64,000 nt of DNA from Xiphophorus maculatus (GCF_002775205.1 NC_036447.1:22798501-22862500), one strand, 5' to 3'. Numbered from the stretch's first letter, positions 11,281 to 26,292 are shown. Notes: generated by a model from the letters alone, not told the origin. Numbers and translations: made by a program.

Positions 11281-12929
11281 ACTCACACCCTGTCAAATAA
11301 AGTGTTTCCTACTTTGAATATAGTTTGTCAGTTTATGAAAGTATACATTGCTACTTTGATTTATTTTGCTGGGGGTGGGGAGGTTCTTGCGAATTGCTAT
11401 TTAATCAGTATAAATCATCCACTACCTTGCTTTCTACGCACTGTGTCCTGTTCAGGGTCACATCAGTTGTATAGAGGTGGGCACACATCCTGAACAAGTC
11501 GACACTCCACCGCTGGTCCAGGAAATCACCATATGTCACTAACCGTGAAAACAAGTGTCCGTTTTCGAACCAAGAGGAAGTAAGCAGGTTGTCACTTCTT
11601 CAAAGAGTCACCATGAAAAAGTAAGAACAAACCGTGTTGATGTTGACGGTGGGGAATTTGTTTTGGTGCGGTGGAAAATGTTATGCGGTAAAGTCGACAT
11701 TTGTAGACCTCAAAGTAAATGTCATTAATATGTGATACCATGGTGATACCTGTATGTCAGGATGAACTCGTTCCCCTACGACTACTTGATAAAGCACTAA
11801 CACTTACATTTCTTATAGTAAGTCTAATTTTAGTGTTCGTGTTAATGACAAAATGTATTTTTATGATTAAAGATATCATTGCTGAAACTGCATAGGTCAT
11901 GACATTCTAACAATAGTCTGAAAACTAGTAATTTAGATCAGAACACCTGGTGAAAATGTCCTGCCAATGGCATATTTAGAAATATGTTTAAAATGTAAAA
12001 TTGTGATGTGTCCAATACATATTTTACCCACTAATGGGCAAAATAACACGCTAATAGTTGTAGCTTGCAGGTATTACAGCGTGAATATGTGTGTGTGAAA
12101 TAGTGATTGACTGAATGTGGCGTAAAGAGCTTCGGAGTCCTCTGGACTTGATAAAGTTCTCTACAAATACAAGCAAATTTGAAGTTTATAACTTTAACCC
12201 TGTATTGATGAGTACAAAATCTACAACCAACCCAAGCTCGTGTGCCCAGTTGTCCTTTAGAAACATGATTGGACTTTGGATGTTATGTAACCGTAACACC
12301 TCGGCTCAAATAAAACATTCGAAACCCAAAACGAGGGAGCCATTTACGGCCATGATGAGTGGAAGGAAACTTCCAGCTCAACTTTATTTGAGTCTTAGCG
12401 AAGAGTGGTGTGAAACCACTATCCAAAACGAGTTCTTGTTTTGAGCCATCAGCCTTACAGTAAGGTTAACCCCATGGAGACCTAATATGTCTCAGGGCAT
12501 TTCTAGTTCTTACTGTCCCTCCACTCGACACGCAGAAGCCGCAGGCGCTGTAGGCAGGGCCCCTAATTTGGTCGGCATGCCGACTTCCGTCAGTCCTCTC
12601 TGCATCTTCATCTGCACCAGGCAGTCAGTGAACGCGTCTGGCTTGTGTGAGAGGTTACAGTGTGTGGGTAGAAAGTAAGCCAGAGTGAATTGTGAGGTTT
12701 CGCCGTATGGAGCTTGTCTTGTCAAACTGTTCCCTCCAATGACAGAGAGAGAGAAAAGGGAAACTTACAAGGTCTAGAGAAAAGGTTAGCTTAAATATAG
12801 GACATAGTTAACATAAAAAAATACCTTTTGCATCAACATTGTGAAAATGTTGATGTAAGAATCTTTTCAGTTCACACATGTTGAGAACGAGAAGAGGAAG
12901 TTAGCAGTGAGAGATTAAATCTCGTTGAA

Positions 12930-13185
12930 GTGAAGGCAGTGCCTAGAAAAAGTATTCGTACGCATGAATCACATGATAAACTTTACAGTAATTGTGCAGC
13001 TTAAATAATCCAAAACTAGCATACTAGCTAATAATAACAAGAATAATAGCAACATAAAATGTATATGTGAAAAGTCTGGTTTACATTTGTATATTTAAAA
13101 TCTGTGTCAAGTCGTGTCACAGATCTTCAGTTGGATTTAGTTCTGGACTTTGACTGGGCCATGCTGTAACATCAACATGAATCAC
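12930..13185. repeat. decayed Tc1-type repeat fragment (copy 1)
   Basis: Begins GGCAGTGCCTAGAAAAAGTA and later has CAGTTGGATTTAGTTCTGGA followed by CTTTGACTGGGCCATGCTG. These are recognisable pieces of a widespread fish repeat that encodes, on the opposite strand, a Tc1 transposase segment (EWPSQSPDLNP). The middle part is replaced or lost. Confidence 0.6.
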
Positions 13186-13780
13186 AAGTAAAACTGATAG
13201 GGAAAAAAAGGAAGAGAGCAGAAAAGTAAAATGAAGCAACTCCTCGACAAGACAATGACGGTAATTATATGTAGAAATCCAAAGACGGAGGACAAGTTGC
13301 ATCATTAATTTTGGTCTTTTGCAACACGTCTACATCCACTGCAGGCGGCTGCTGTCCAATTAGCAATGTCTCGCAACATGCAAGACAACTTGAGATGTTT
13401 TTGCAGATATATCAGCTCGGGCTGACTGAGGAGACAGAGATGAGCTGCACTGTGGGTCATAGTGCTAACCCGTGGTAGCAGAGATGTGTAGCGGTCAAAC
13501 AAAGGATGTGACTGCTTCAACCTCACGGCTACTGATAATGTGAAGCTTAAACACAACAACAAGCACGGCCCAACGCATCGGGAGATCACAGGCTCAAGAG
13601 AGACTTCACAAAATCGAGGCAGTTTCGAAGTCAGAAAAAAGAAACACAGAGAAACCGTGCACATGATCGGGAGGGAGAAGAAGGGAAAACACTGCAGAAA
13701 GCAAAAGGGAAGTGTCAGTTTTTAGTTGACAGCTATATACAGCAGGGAGTGTCCCTCACAGATGCAAACACACAGACGGA

Positions 13781-13818
13781 TCTCTCTCTCTCTCTCTCTC
13801 TTGCTCTCTCGCTCTCTA
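13781..13818. repeat. (CT)n microsatellite
   Basis: TC/CT dinucleotide run with one TTGC and one CG interruption, about 700 bases before the tnfsf14 start codon. Confidence 0.85.
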
Positions 13819-14472
13819 CATGTCTTTTCCCCATGTTATCTTCATTTCCTCCTTACAATAGCTTGCTTCAAAAGCAATATAAGTGACATTTGACAGCAGG
13901 CAAGCAAATACGACTACAGAGGAAGGATTTAAGTTTGAACACTGACAGGACCTTTCCCTTCAGAGATGGACAGATCTGGCAGAAACGTAAAATAGCTCTT
14001 GGTAGAACAGATTTATAGTATTATTTATTGGTTATTTTCGGGTTGTTTTTTGGGGGGGGTTTTTTTTGGTTCTGAATGCCTGTGCTGGTCGCCAACAATC
14101 GCCAACAATCTTCAGAGGTCTGAGTGAGAAGGAGCTGGATGGTTGACTAAGCTGTGGACGGACACTTACATCTGAGGTAATATTCATTTAAAGAACTTGG
14201 AGGACTGTGTACAATTATGTGTATGCCTTGTCTTTCTTTTGATTCATTAGACCAGTGATGACTGTCTTTGTCAAAGTAGTAGTGAGGATGTGAAGAAATC
14301 ACTTTGCTTCCAGGCTCTGGTTGCGCCACATGTGTCTGCTGTAAACTTAGACCCTTCTGACATTACTTAAGTAACTTTTATGCCTCTTTGCTGTCTTGTT
14401 TTTGGCGTTTATCGTTCACATTTTGTTTCTCCGGCTACCTGCTAAGCTAAGACCCATTTTTCTCCTTTTCAG

Positions 14473-14524
14473 TAACTCTTCTCCAAGCTACGCTAGAGCA
14501 CAGGCGGATTGTGATCCAGTTAGG
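14473..14524 (+). other. tnfsf14: probable 5' UTR part of tnfsf14 exon
   Basis: A good splice acceptor (CTCCTTTTCAG ending at 14472) precedes this stretch. An upstream non-coding exon is therefore likely to be spliced here, 52 bases before the ATG. The reading frame stays open back to 14396, but that extension runs through the acceptor tract and shows no TNF-ligand feature. Confidence 0.4.
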
Positions 14525-16723
<2,199 letters not shown>

Positions 16724-16930
16724 ACAAGAATGGAAATACCTCTGTGCTAGTTCTTCGACCAGTCTAATAATATGTACACCACAACTGATGGATGTAATTC
16801 TGAGAACAATGAAAAAACAAATAGTTTTGATATAAAAGTATCTGATATTCAGATTAAATATATATTTACATTGTAATTATTCTTCATATTTTGGTGTTTA
16901 AATAAAAAAAATGCTAAAAAAACAAATTAT
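16724..16930 (+). promoter_or_regulatory. tnfsf14: tnfsf14 3' UTR and poly(A) signal
   Basis: Short AT-rich 3' UTR. AATAAA lies at 16901-16906, about 180 bases after the stop, and is the natural poly(A) signal. No dense ATTTA element is seen. Confidence 0.65.
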
Positions 16931-18139
16931 AAGAGGCTCTCTTTCTTTGTAGCATAAACACAAGCCATAGATATATTGTTTATTTTTCTGTTTAGATGAT
17001 AACCTGAGAGAAAAATCAACTTGGACAACTTTAAACCGCAGTCAACCCACATTACAGGGCTGCAGGTGTACAAATGTGCAACCAGCTTAAGGGAGAGTTT
17101 GTGTATGTATGCATGACTGTATTTATGTGTGTGTGCGTGTGTGTGTGTGAGGAGCAGGATGTGGTTGAGTAAGGACGCAGAAAGGAGGAGGAGTGAAATA
17201 AAGTGCTACTTGTTGCTGACTCAGCTCTTCCCACAGTGAGTGAGTTTCAGAAACGCAGCAAAGTTTCAGATGGAAAAAAAAACAAAAAAAAATAGGCGCA
17301 GACAGCGCAGAAGTCTGGAAATGAAAGTTTGACAGTGATTAAGGTTCTCTGTCGAGAACTGCCAGAGCAAAAAGAAAGACAAACGCGACTCTGCACACTT
17401 GGAAACAAGTTGAACTGAGAGCACAGAAACGAAAAGAAAGAAAGAAAAAAAAAAGCCGCCAGGTGGAGGAGCAGGTCACCTCTGAGAGACACCGGTGAGA
17501 GGAACGAACATGTTTCTGCATTTGGCAGAAATTTGGGTCATTTCCTGCTGCGAGAGCTCGATAAACATCTACACATTTAGGTGCTCTGGTAAACAAACAT
17601 ATAAAAGCTTCTTGTGCAAGAAACTGTGCATGCTTGGCCCAAGAGCTTTGATTTGAAAACTGTTCTGGACTAAATGTGCTACACATATTTCTATTTTTTT
17701 TGTTGCATCATATTAATGTTCAGCTGCATGATAAAATGCTGGATTCTTTACACCTTTTATTTGAAGCCTGCGGCGCCGACCAGATTATATAGTCACAATC
17801 AAGACAAAAGAGGGTGTGTTCAAAAACACACAAACTATCCTTTAGATTATATGTGCACATTGTACATATGAAGTATGGTGTTACAACTGCGCAACCAACT
17901 GCAGGCAGAAATCAACTAATTATTAAATAGAGATCAGTAGTAAACGAACAGCATCTTGAAGAGCAAGGAGAAATCTGGCCTGTATGGAAAAGTCAACAGC
18001 AAAAAAACAACAACACATTTTTTAAAGGAACTCCTAAGAACTCTATACAGATTTCCACAAGACACAGCAAATATGTGGGAGAGGGTGCTCTGGCCCAACT
18101 TATCGCTTTGTGTGTTGAAGAAAACGCCGTCCCTCGGGT

Positions 18140-18580
18140 GAAACATGGCGCTGGCATCATCACGGGGTGAGGACACTTCTCTTCACCTTCCAGCAGGACG
18201 ACTCTAAACGTACAGCCAGAGCTCCGGCATTACTTAGATCAAAGCATATCCACCTGTTCGAATGGCCTAGTCAAAGTCCAGGTCAAATTTCAACTCTGAA
18301 TCTGTGGTGAAGTTTGACATTTATGTTCGTAGATTTCGATCTGACGGAGGTAGAGAGCTATTCTGCAAAAAAACCAAAAGGAATGGTTTCACATTTCAGT
18401 CCATAGATCCGGAAATCCGGTATAGGCTTGAATAAAAAGACTTGCGGCTGTGACTGCAGGTTGTTTCCGCAAAGTATTGATTATGCACTCATTTGTATGA
18501 TCTGTCATATAAAATCCCAGTAGATGGATGTCTGCTGTTGAAATGTGACAAAATGCTTAAAGGTTCTGTAAGAACGCTCA
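18140..18580 (+). repeat. decayed Tc1-type repeat (copy 2)
   Basis: Reads ACCTTCCAGCAGGACGACTC then GATCAAAGCATATCCACCTG and GAATGGCCTAGTCAAAGTCC. This is a degraded transposase segment (FQQDD..., RSKHIH, EWPSQSP). It goes on to AAAGACTTGCGGCTGTGACT, CAAAGTATTGATTATGCAC and CATATAAAATCCCAGTAGAT, the usual tail of this fish repeat. It has many stops and indels. Confidence 0.75.
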
Positions 18581-20004
18581 GAACAAAGCGTGCTTCAGGG
18601 AGCATTCACAGCATCCCTTTACAATCCACTATAACCCAACTGTAGTTTATCTGTCTGGCTCATTTGTGGAGGTCTGAATACGCAACTGGACTCTGATGCG
18701 GACAAAGACCAACAAACTCTGGTCTACCTAAAAACCTCAGTCTCAGTTCAGTTGAAGTGAACTCTTGTGTGCTTAAAATTCATATGTGAACACCAAGGGG
18801 ACTGGCGGACATCGCTCCAAAAGCAGGAGGTGGCCTGTAGCGCAGGGCATTCTGGGTAAGTACAACCAAAGCAAATGCGAGAGGAACAGCATTTTCAAAT
18901 GGCCTGGCGTGTTTGACGCAGGGCAGTGAGAAAGCAAACTGCACCAGCTGAAAATGTAAGAAATGCTGCAAAATTTGTTCCCTGATCCAGCCGAGTCCAC
19001 CTGACTATCAGGTGTGAGGACGCCCTTTGAGACAACAATGGTGGCTCTGAACAAAACCTGGGCAAAAACACGCGTTGCTACAACAAAAATAACCACACTG
19101 GAAAGAAAAGCGGTGCAGCTGTGCCATCGTCCTTAGAGCAACGTGCTCCAATGCTTTCACACTATCCCACAGAGCAGACTGCAGAAAGGCACAAAACCGC
19201 AGAAATGAGTCAGTAAACAAGCTGACAAATGCAAAAAATGCCTGCATGCAAAGGTAGCACTGTCACCACTCTGCACTGTGGGACTTGGCAAACATGAAAC
19301 AGGAGAGTTTCATACCCAAACCATAAAAGACTCTAGTCTTACCCCAGTCTGACTGTGAAAACAGCAGTGACACCCCTTAATTTAAACAAGAAACGTAAAC
19401 CACAACCGCCCCCGATCACCTGATGCAAAGGTGCTGCTAGTCGACTCAGCGTGCTCTTTCATAGTAAGTTTACTGATCCGGTGACAAGCGGTTTCTGCAA
19501 AATATTATCAAGGTTGACCTCAAAAATACTTTTGGAGCCCGCCCAGGAAATACAAAAATGCACCCAACTTTGGTAGATATCGAAGCAACATTGGTTGCAA
19601 AGACTGATTCCAAGCACCCTTTCTTATGATAATCAAGTTTTAAACCTCTGCTGTGAGGAATGATCAGGAGTCTTTGAGTTAAAACTACTTAGAGAGGCAA
19701 TTCTTTACAAACCAGATGTCACAGACCTGTGGTGTTAACTCACCACGTCAGAGCTGCAGGTCCTGGCATTTGCACATGTAAATAAACGGTCTCTTGCAGA
19801 GCAAACTTGGGTAAGATGCATGTAGGAACATCAGCCTTCACATCTCGATTGGGAAGAATCTTTGTTTTTTTAGTGCAAGCCAATCATCCTGAAGCTAAAG
19901 GTTAAACTAGAAACAAGTAGACATGCCCTTATTGCAATAGAGGTTTTGCAAAACTCCTAACCAACTATTGAAAAACTAAATCTCATGATAACTTCCCCTA
20001 AAAT

Positions 20005-20110
20005 CTCTTAACAGGTTTTCTTCTGGTATCACCTTGTATTTGCCTCCAATGCATCTTCCCATCAATCTACGAGACCGATGGGACTGAGTTTGTGTTGTAG
20101 TCTTCTCATT
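20005..20110. repeat. decayed Tc1-type repeat (copy 3)
   Basis: CTTAACAGGTTTTCTTCTGG, CACCTTGTATTTGCCTCCAA and CATCTTCCCATCAATCTACG match the central part of the same repeat family in the opposite orientation to the 18140-18580 copy. Confidence 0.6.
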
Positions 20111-20938
20111 GACCAGATCCTCTGTGCAAAAGCTCGGGATGCTGTTTCATAGCCTAAACCTGCTTTACACCTCAACCCAACCGATGATGACTTTCAACGG
20201 CACCAGACTAAAAGGGGCTAAATCTCACGCTTTTGGAGATTTTGCGTGCAAACCAGTTTGAAAAGAATGCAACCTTTTCCTCTTCTGTAGCATATCTAGA
20301 AACGCGGGGTTGTCGGGCAAGCAAAGGTCTTAAGGCTGTGAATTCTTTTGCAATGCACTGTCGTCCTTTTCCTTTCAAGAGAGGCGTGTTGGGGTTTATA
20401 TTAGGCAGACTGCAGTAGGCAGGATGCCATAGAGTGGGTGTTGCGCCATATGGAAGCGTTGCTGAAGTAACGGCAGGTGTTGTGGCGTCAAGGCAAAAGG
20501 TGTTACGGCTGCTTCTCAGCAGGCTTTTAAGGTAAGGTTGAGCTTTGTTGCGTTACACTGCAGGCGGATTTAACAGGGAGCATTCACATCACCACCTAAA
20601 GCGACTTTTTGATTTGCTGCACTAACGCCTCCGTCATGCTGGATGCAGGAATGTGGAAAGGAACTGGTGGATTTCTAATTTAAAGTGACCAATTTTAGAC
20701 CTAAAATTCCAAAAAGCAAAACAACAACAACAAAAACAAAACAAAAAAAAAACACGGAGAAGACAAAAGGAATGTAAATGTAAGTACATCAGCTTAATTC
20801 AGGCTGTAAATCGTGTGTGCTGTTTCTTCCTGACTTCTTTTGTTAGCTTCCACGCTGAACACTAAAATTTGCATGAGATATGGACACGCTGAAAATGCGC
20901 CCGTTCAAATTTCTCAGCGTGGGTTTTTGTCGCTCCAA

Positions 20939-20973
<35 letters not shown>

Positions 20974-23502
20974 ACAAAAGGGGACCACAACTTGGCGAGT
21001 CTGAGATTTGCAACCTGTCGTCTTGCGCCGTCGCTCTTCCTCTAAATGTTGCGTGCAGCGCTTACTGTCAGCCTCCCGCCGGGTTCACCGGGTTTCTGCC
21101 TTCAGCCTGTTTTCTGCACGGCTTTTGGTGTGAAAGCAGCTACCTGTAAAAACGATGCTCAGAGTGACTCAGAACTGCGTGGCTGTGGGTTACTGAGCCA
21201 AGCGCCGAGGGAGAAACTGAGGCAGCGTTCCTTTAAGCTCAGCACGCTAGTAATTTCAGATGCTGGAGTGTTTGATGTGCCTCTGATGTTCGACTCTTTG
21301 AAACTTTTTTTTTTTTTTTTTTTTTTTAATGTTTTTGCATAATCAGTTCAGAAAGTGAAAGAATAGCTTCCCACTGCTTTGCTGTTTCGCATCGGACACT
21401 TTTAGACAACGAGGAGTCAGTTTATTTAGCTGGTGAAATGATTTTTAAAAAATTGTATTTTCACGCATCAACTCAGTAAAAACGTGTTCGGCATTGTTTT
21501 CGCAAGGTGTGACGTGTCTTGTGGCATTTTGTTTAATTTCTGCTCTCGGGTTAAGGTTTTGATTCTGACCTTTCACTTACCAAAACTCTTCGCATTCATT
21601 CCCAGAGCTCAGTTTTAACACTTAGATTTTCTCAAAATGATGAATGTTTTTTTGACTTTCCAAGTCAAATGTTTAAAAATAGTAAAAAAAAAATATATAT
21701 ATATATACATATATTTATATGTATATATATATATATATATTTTAAGTAATGCATATTCAGTTTCTGCACATGGGCAAGCTCTGTTTAGCCCATGTCGTGA
21801 AGGAAGTCCAAATTTGGTAATGTGGCGTTTCCTGGGGTTGGTTTGATTTTTGACTGACAGTGAAATGCATTAAGCAGTTTTTGGCTCTATATGTGTAACA
21901 TGTCTTTGCAAATAGCTGATATCAACCACACACCTTCGGTGCATACAGTGACAATCTTTAGAATATAAGATAACCCTTGAATTTTACTATTTTCTGTGTG
22001 ATCAAATACAACATCTTTCTCAAGACATTACAAGCATTTTTTCCTCATTTTTCCAAATTGCTGTGTGTTTGTTCAAAAGTCTGTTTTTAATCGGTTGTTC
22101 TTGGTTTCGCCAAAACGGCCAGTCCGGCAGCCTGTGCGCTGTGGTTTGGATAATTATTTTCTTGTTCAGGTAAATCCCTGCGAGACACCAAGTTTGTGTT
22201 TTATCCTCGTCTCATTAGTGTCTTTAAGCCTTCAGAAAAGTTTCGCACTGACCTGCTCCGGAATCCAAAGCGAAGGAAATCACAACCTCCACCGCCGTCC
22301 AGTTCCAGGTGACCACCATGTGCCCACCACTGCTGTCCAACGCCATGAATCATTTGACAGCAGTCAGCATGTGAGTTGGACCAAGCTAGAACTTTTCCTT
22401 GTCCTTTGGGGGTTTTGGGCAGCAAACGTTTCCCGTTTCATCTCCTTATTCCAGTGGAGTCCAAAAGGTTGGAGTCCTGCAGATCTCAGTTGTCTCCCTG
22501 GTTCATCACACTTAAAATCAAATGATGGTTCGTTAACAGGCCTGTGCTGTTGATGAGTTCACTGGACCGTTTGAGACGCATCTAGAACTGATGCCGGTCT
22601 TTAAAATAACCATTAAGTCATGAAATCTCAAATTAGACTATTGGATATAATCCACTTCTTAAGATCAAAGATTAAAAACAAACACTTCAAAACTTTTAGG
22701 GTACCGATCGGCTTGTTTCAGAAAACAACAACTTCAGTTTCATTCTGTCAGATAGCAAGAAGTTTGTGGGTTTTGATGTTTTTTGTTAGTTTTTTTTTTT
22801 CTAAGCTTGCATTTCTGAGTTTTATTCTTCAGCAGGGATTCCTAAACTCTGAACTTTTTTAAAATGAGTTTATGAAGATGTAAAACTTGAAATTAAATAT
22901 TTTTAGGAATGCAATTCTTGAGAAACTCAGTGGGAAGGTGCTATTTGTGCTAAAACTAAGTTACTTAATAAGCCAATCAGAGTTTTGATATTTATGATGA
23001 CCTATGACCTTCGATGAATTGGGGCCATAAAGTGAAAGCATGTGGCAAAACGGAAGAGTTGCACATTCAGCGCCCTTTAAATGCAATAAATCCATCAGAC
23101 GTGTTAAACCAATCATTCCTTCAAGAGGCATTTTTGCATCTTCATAGGAAGCAACGCAGCAATCTGTGAACTTTTTTTTTTTTGATGTTGTTGTTGCCTG
23201 CGCTGGCTAAATTAAAAGCGGATTTCTCATATCTTGTGGCCGGAAATGTTTTGCTTGACATCAACACAGGAGGTGTAGAAGAAAAAAAAAAAAGTGTGTA
23301 TGTTTGCTGGCCCACAGGTTTTTTTCTTCTTCTTCTTCTTTTTTTTCTTTTTTCAAAACCACTCGCTGCAATCAACAAACAGGATGTGATGTGCGTCCAG
23401 TTCCCGTTACAGCCTCCGTGACACCGGGGAACTTTCCCTCACCTAAATAAAGCTTCACAAAATCCACTTGAAGAGTTGCAGATATGACTTTACGGTTTGA
23501 TT

Positions 23503-23525
23503 TTTATTTATTTATTTATTTATTC
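23503..23525 (-). promoter_or_regulatory. clustered poly(A) signals of the CD70-like gene
   Basis: On the minus strand this reads as overlapping AATAAATAAATAAATAAA, about 680 bases after the stop codon of the CD70-like gene, and is the probable 3' end. On the plus strand the same bases are an ATTTA array, but that is not the transcribed strand of a known gene here. Confidence 0.5.
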
Positions 23526-24203
23526 ATTATTGCAATAAAGTTAACAACATTATATCCATGTTTGACATGGATCACAACAACATACATTCACGTTTGAATA
23601 GTTTTGTCCACAGGACTTACATTTTTCTCACAGGCGGAACGTTTTCCCGGCTCGCGAGTTTCCACGTGGAATGCGTCTCGTCCGCAATCGCTGGTCGCGA
23701 TTGCAGAACTTTGTCTCCTTGACGACGTGTTGCCCTTTTTTATGAAACAACATCCAGCTCCCCGAGTTCAAAACTGAACCAAATCAGTGCGGTAACAATG
23801 CATTGCACATCAAGACAAATGTAGTGGCATCTACAGCAGAAATACATTCCCGCAGCGTTATAAATATAGATACATAAATAAAACTTAAAATAAATACACA
23901 GCAAGAAAACCGAGTTTTTTCTGGGAGGAGGGGGATTTTACAGGTGAGTGATGGTTCTCCTGAGATTTCTTTAAAGTCCTTGCAGAGACTCTTTGGTTTT
24001 AAATCTTCAGTGCAAAAAAAAAAGACAACAATACAAAAACAAAACATCCCACCTCAACTCTTGACTGGTACCGGCACCGGCACGTTTCCACCTTCCTGAG
24101 CTTAGACACAGAACTCACTGGTGTTCGCGTTTGTGTTACGACGCCCCCCCCACCCACAGGGTCAGGGTCCCGTTCTCTTCTGGACATCCGCGGCCGCAGA
24201 TCG

Positions 24204-26050
24204 TCACTCTACGAGGAACAACCCGAGGCCCGATCTGTTGTGGTCCAAGCTCCAGTTCTCCTGTGTCTCCTTCGGTACAGTCATCTGAGCGATCAGGTCT
24301 TGGTTCTCCAGCTGGGTCACCGTCCAGCACTTTTTACTCACGGGCATTTTCTCCACGTCGTCCGTAAGCTCCACATGGCAGGTTAGCTTGTCGGCCACCT
24401 CCAGCTTGAGGGTGCCTGCTTGGCATTTGTGGGTGCACTGGACAGTGACTTGGATGTACATGAAGTAGATCCCCGTCTTCGATGGCGTCAGGGATCGCTT
24501 CGATGGGTCGTACTGGAAGTTGCTCCCAACTGATGGCCCTAGAGTGGACTGGGCGACGTTCCAAGACATTGTAGTGTTGTCTAGTTTATCTAAGAGAAGA
24601 CAAACATATGGGGGGTTAGAAGGTGCTTACATGGGGTTTGTAAGCGCAGATAATATCCATTAAACCTACATTTTTTTTTACATTTCACATGCAGAAGAAA
24701 AACACCCTTTAGAGGGCTTTGAGAATGAGAAGGGAGAAAGGGACTGAGGGCCAAAAGTCCCGAAATATATTTATAAAATACATTTTTCTGCATGTGATAG
24801 CATGTAACATCAACAATTCAAAAAAAAAAGTGTAATCAATACATTAAATAAATGTTTTTTTTTTGTTTGTTTGTTAAAATCTGTAGTTAAACGAGTCAAT
24901 ACTTTCTTAAATACACAATCGGAAAAGTCAGAGTTTCCTTTTCATTCAGTTCATGCTGACATTATGCATAAACATTTTATTCTTAATGTTCTGCAGTTTA
25001 TTCACTGTCAATAGACCCGACATCTGATTGGCTGACCTGCACAGCAGTGCAGACTGATCGTGTGAATCCTGCCTACACAAACTGAGCTGCAGCTCCTACA
25101 AGACACGACTGAGTACATGCTGAAAACTAATATTTACACAAATAAACCTTTATTTATTATTATTATTGTCCCTTTTCGTGCTCCATATTTACCAAAAATC
25201 TGAATTTCAATCTAATTTCATTGCATGACGAACAGTAGACATTTCATTATTCTATTTTGCAATTAAACTGACATATTGACACATTTTTCTATTTTTTAAG
25301 GAATTGATCACAGGTTTATCACAGTTACATATATTTATTCAATTGCAGTGCTTTTGACCCTCTATATTTGGCAGAATGTCAAATAATTGTATCGAATTTT
25401 TCTACATAAAAACTATAATTATTTTTTATCATATTTTCACTCTATCATATTATTTATTTGTTTTATTCGACTGTGGCACTTTAACATAACACACAGTGAA
25501 TTCATGTTCTCGTTGCCAATTAACACTTGAAGTAGTTATTGTTGCTTTGTTGAATTAATTTTAGATGTGAGCTCATTTAAAAAAAATAAAAATAATAAAA
25601 AAGAAGCAACAGCTTTGTTGAAATTAGGGCAAATAAAAATAAAATACTCACTCTCTGCGGCTTTCAAGTACGCAAAATTGTGCCTCTGTTGAGGAAAAAA
25701 ACATTGAAAAGGACACGTGTCAGAAAACAATCAAAGATTAGGGAAAAAAAACCCAACTTATTATAAGCATTATAATAAGGCATTATAAGATTGTCATTAA
25801 CGAAAACGCGGTTTACCTTGTAACCTGGAGAGGCGGACCCACTGTCCACCAAGCGGGCGCTTCCAGATGCGGGGTCACGCAGCTCGGAGCGCAGCTCCTT
25901 CACCACCAGCAGCCCGCCGACAGCCAGAGCCGTCACCGCCACGAACAGAATCACGACGGACATGCCGAGGAAGAAATCCACGAAGCTCCGACGCCGTCCG
26001 ACGCTTTTCTGGAGCGACTCCACGTCCGCTTGGTTGCTGCTTTGCTCCAT
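24204..26050 (-). CDS. TNF superfamily ligand, CD70/TNFSF9-like (three exons)
   Basis: Exons (minus strand): 26050-25817, 25685-25652, 24589-24204, joined with correct GT-AG sites and phases to give 217 residues. It is a type II membrane protein: a cytosolic tail of about 25 residues, a TM helix (about 26-50) and a short stalk with N94-T-T. A compact TNF-homology domain follows, beginning MSWNVAQ, with a GIYFMYIQVTVQC strand and the end LGLFLVE. Possible N-glycosylation also at NWS and NRS. The WNVA plus GIY-xxx-IQVT pattern resembles CD70 (GWDVAEL, GIYMVHIQVT), while the LGLF end resembles TNFSF9. Both are human neighbours of TNFSF14, so linkage supports this class. The expected role is a co-stimulatory ligand for a TNF-receptor on lymphocytes. 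An in-frame Met at 26128 would add 26 residues; I chose 26050 because it gives a usual short tail. The exact orthologue is unsettled. Confidence 0.8.
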
Positions 26051-26285
26051 TGGTCTGTCTGTCTGTCTGCGGCTGTCGAGATTGTCTTGCGGCGCGAAAC
26101 GCTCAAAAGATGCGAATTGTAAAAACAAAAAAGAAGTAAAAAAAAAAAAAAAAAGAAGAAGTTAAAGACAGTCCTCCAGCTGATGGGTCAGTTGCCTCCT
26201 GGGAGTTTAGTCCGCTCTGTTTATCACCTCAGCTCAATCCTGCTGTTTGGGAGAGTGTGGCGGCTCCGAGCACCATGACAGGGTC

Positions 26286-26292
26286 ATTTATA
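26286..26292 (-). promoter_or_regulatory. TATA box of the CD70-like gene
   Basis: CCCTATAAATG on the minus strand about 236 bases upstream of the chosen ATG. If used, transcription would start near 26260 with a 5' UTR of about 210 bases. A focused TATA promoter fits an inducible immune gene. The start site is inferred. Confidence 0.5.

Larger units (their letters stand above)
9311..14472. other. intergenic interval between tmed1 and tnfsf14, no gene seen
   Basis: The two genes are divergent across this 5 kb. The open frames here are short, lack family motifs and are not supported by splice signals. Contents that can be named are a 24-bp perfect hairpin (10334-10387), a foldback MITE (10921-11280), a decayed Tc1-type repeat (12930-13185) and a (CT)n run (13781-13818). 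A non-coding first exon and the promoter of tnfsf14 probably lie in its right part but could not be placed. Confidence 0.55.
16931..23502. other. intergenic interval between tnfsf14 and the CD70-like gene, no gene seen
   Basis: The two TNF ligand genes converge on this 6.5 kb. I looked for a third TNF-ligand exon (GxYxxY-type strand, WNVA-type start) on both strands and saw none. Named contents are GT repeats near 17127-17150, two decayed Tc1-type repeats (18140-18580, 20005-20110), poly(A) at 20941-20971 and poly(T) near 21306-21327. AT repeats lie at 21690-21742 and pyrimidine runs near 23320-23360. The longest frames (for example 22065-22553) have no family signature. Confidence 0.55.

Noticed and set aside
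14396-14524. In-frame upstream start extending tnfsf14 by 43 residues
   Set aside because: It would read through a strong splice-acceptor tract (to 14472) and gives a hydrophobic leader not found in type II TNF ligands.
22065-22553. 162-codon plus-strand frame considered as a third TNF ligand exon
   Set aside because: No TNF-domain strand motif, TM segment or splice-site support; composition looks non-coding.
23503-23525. TTTATTTATTTATTTATTT as a cytokine AU-rich element
   Set aside because: The ATTTA sense is on the plus strand, where no gene ends; the nearby cytokine-like gene is transcribed from the minus strand, where these bases read as AATAAA signals.
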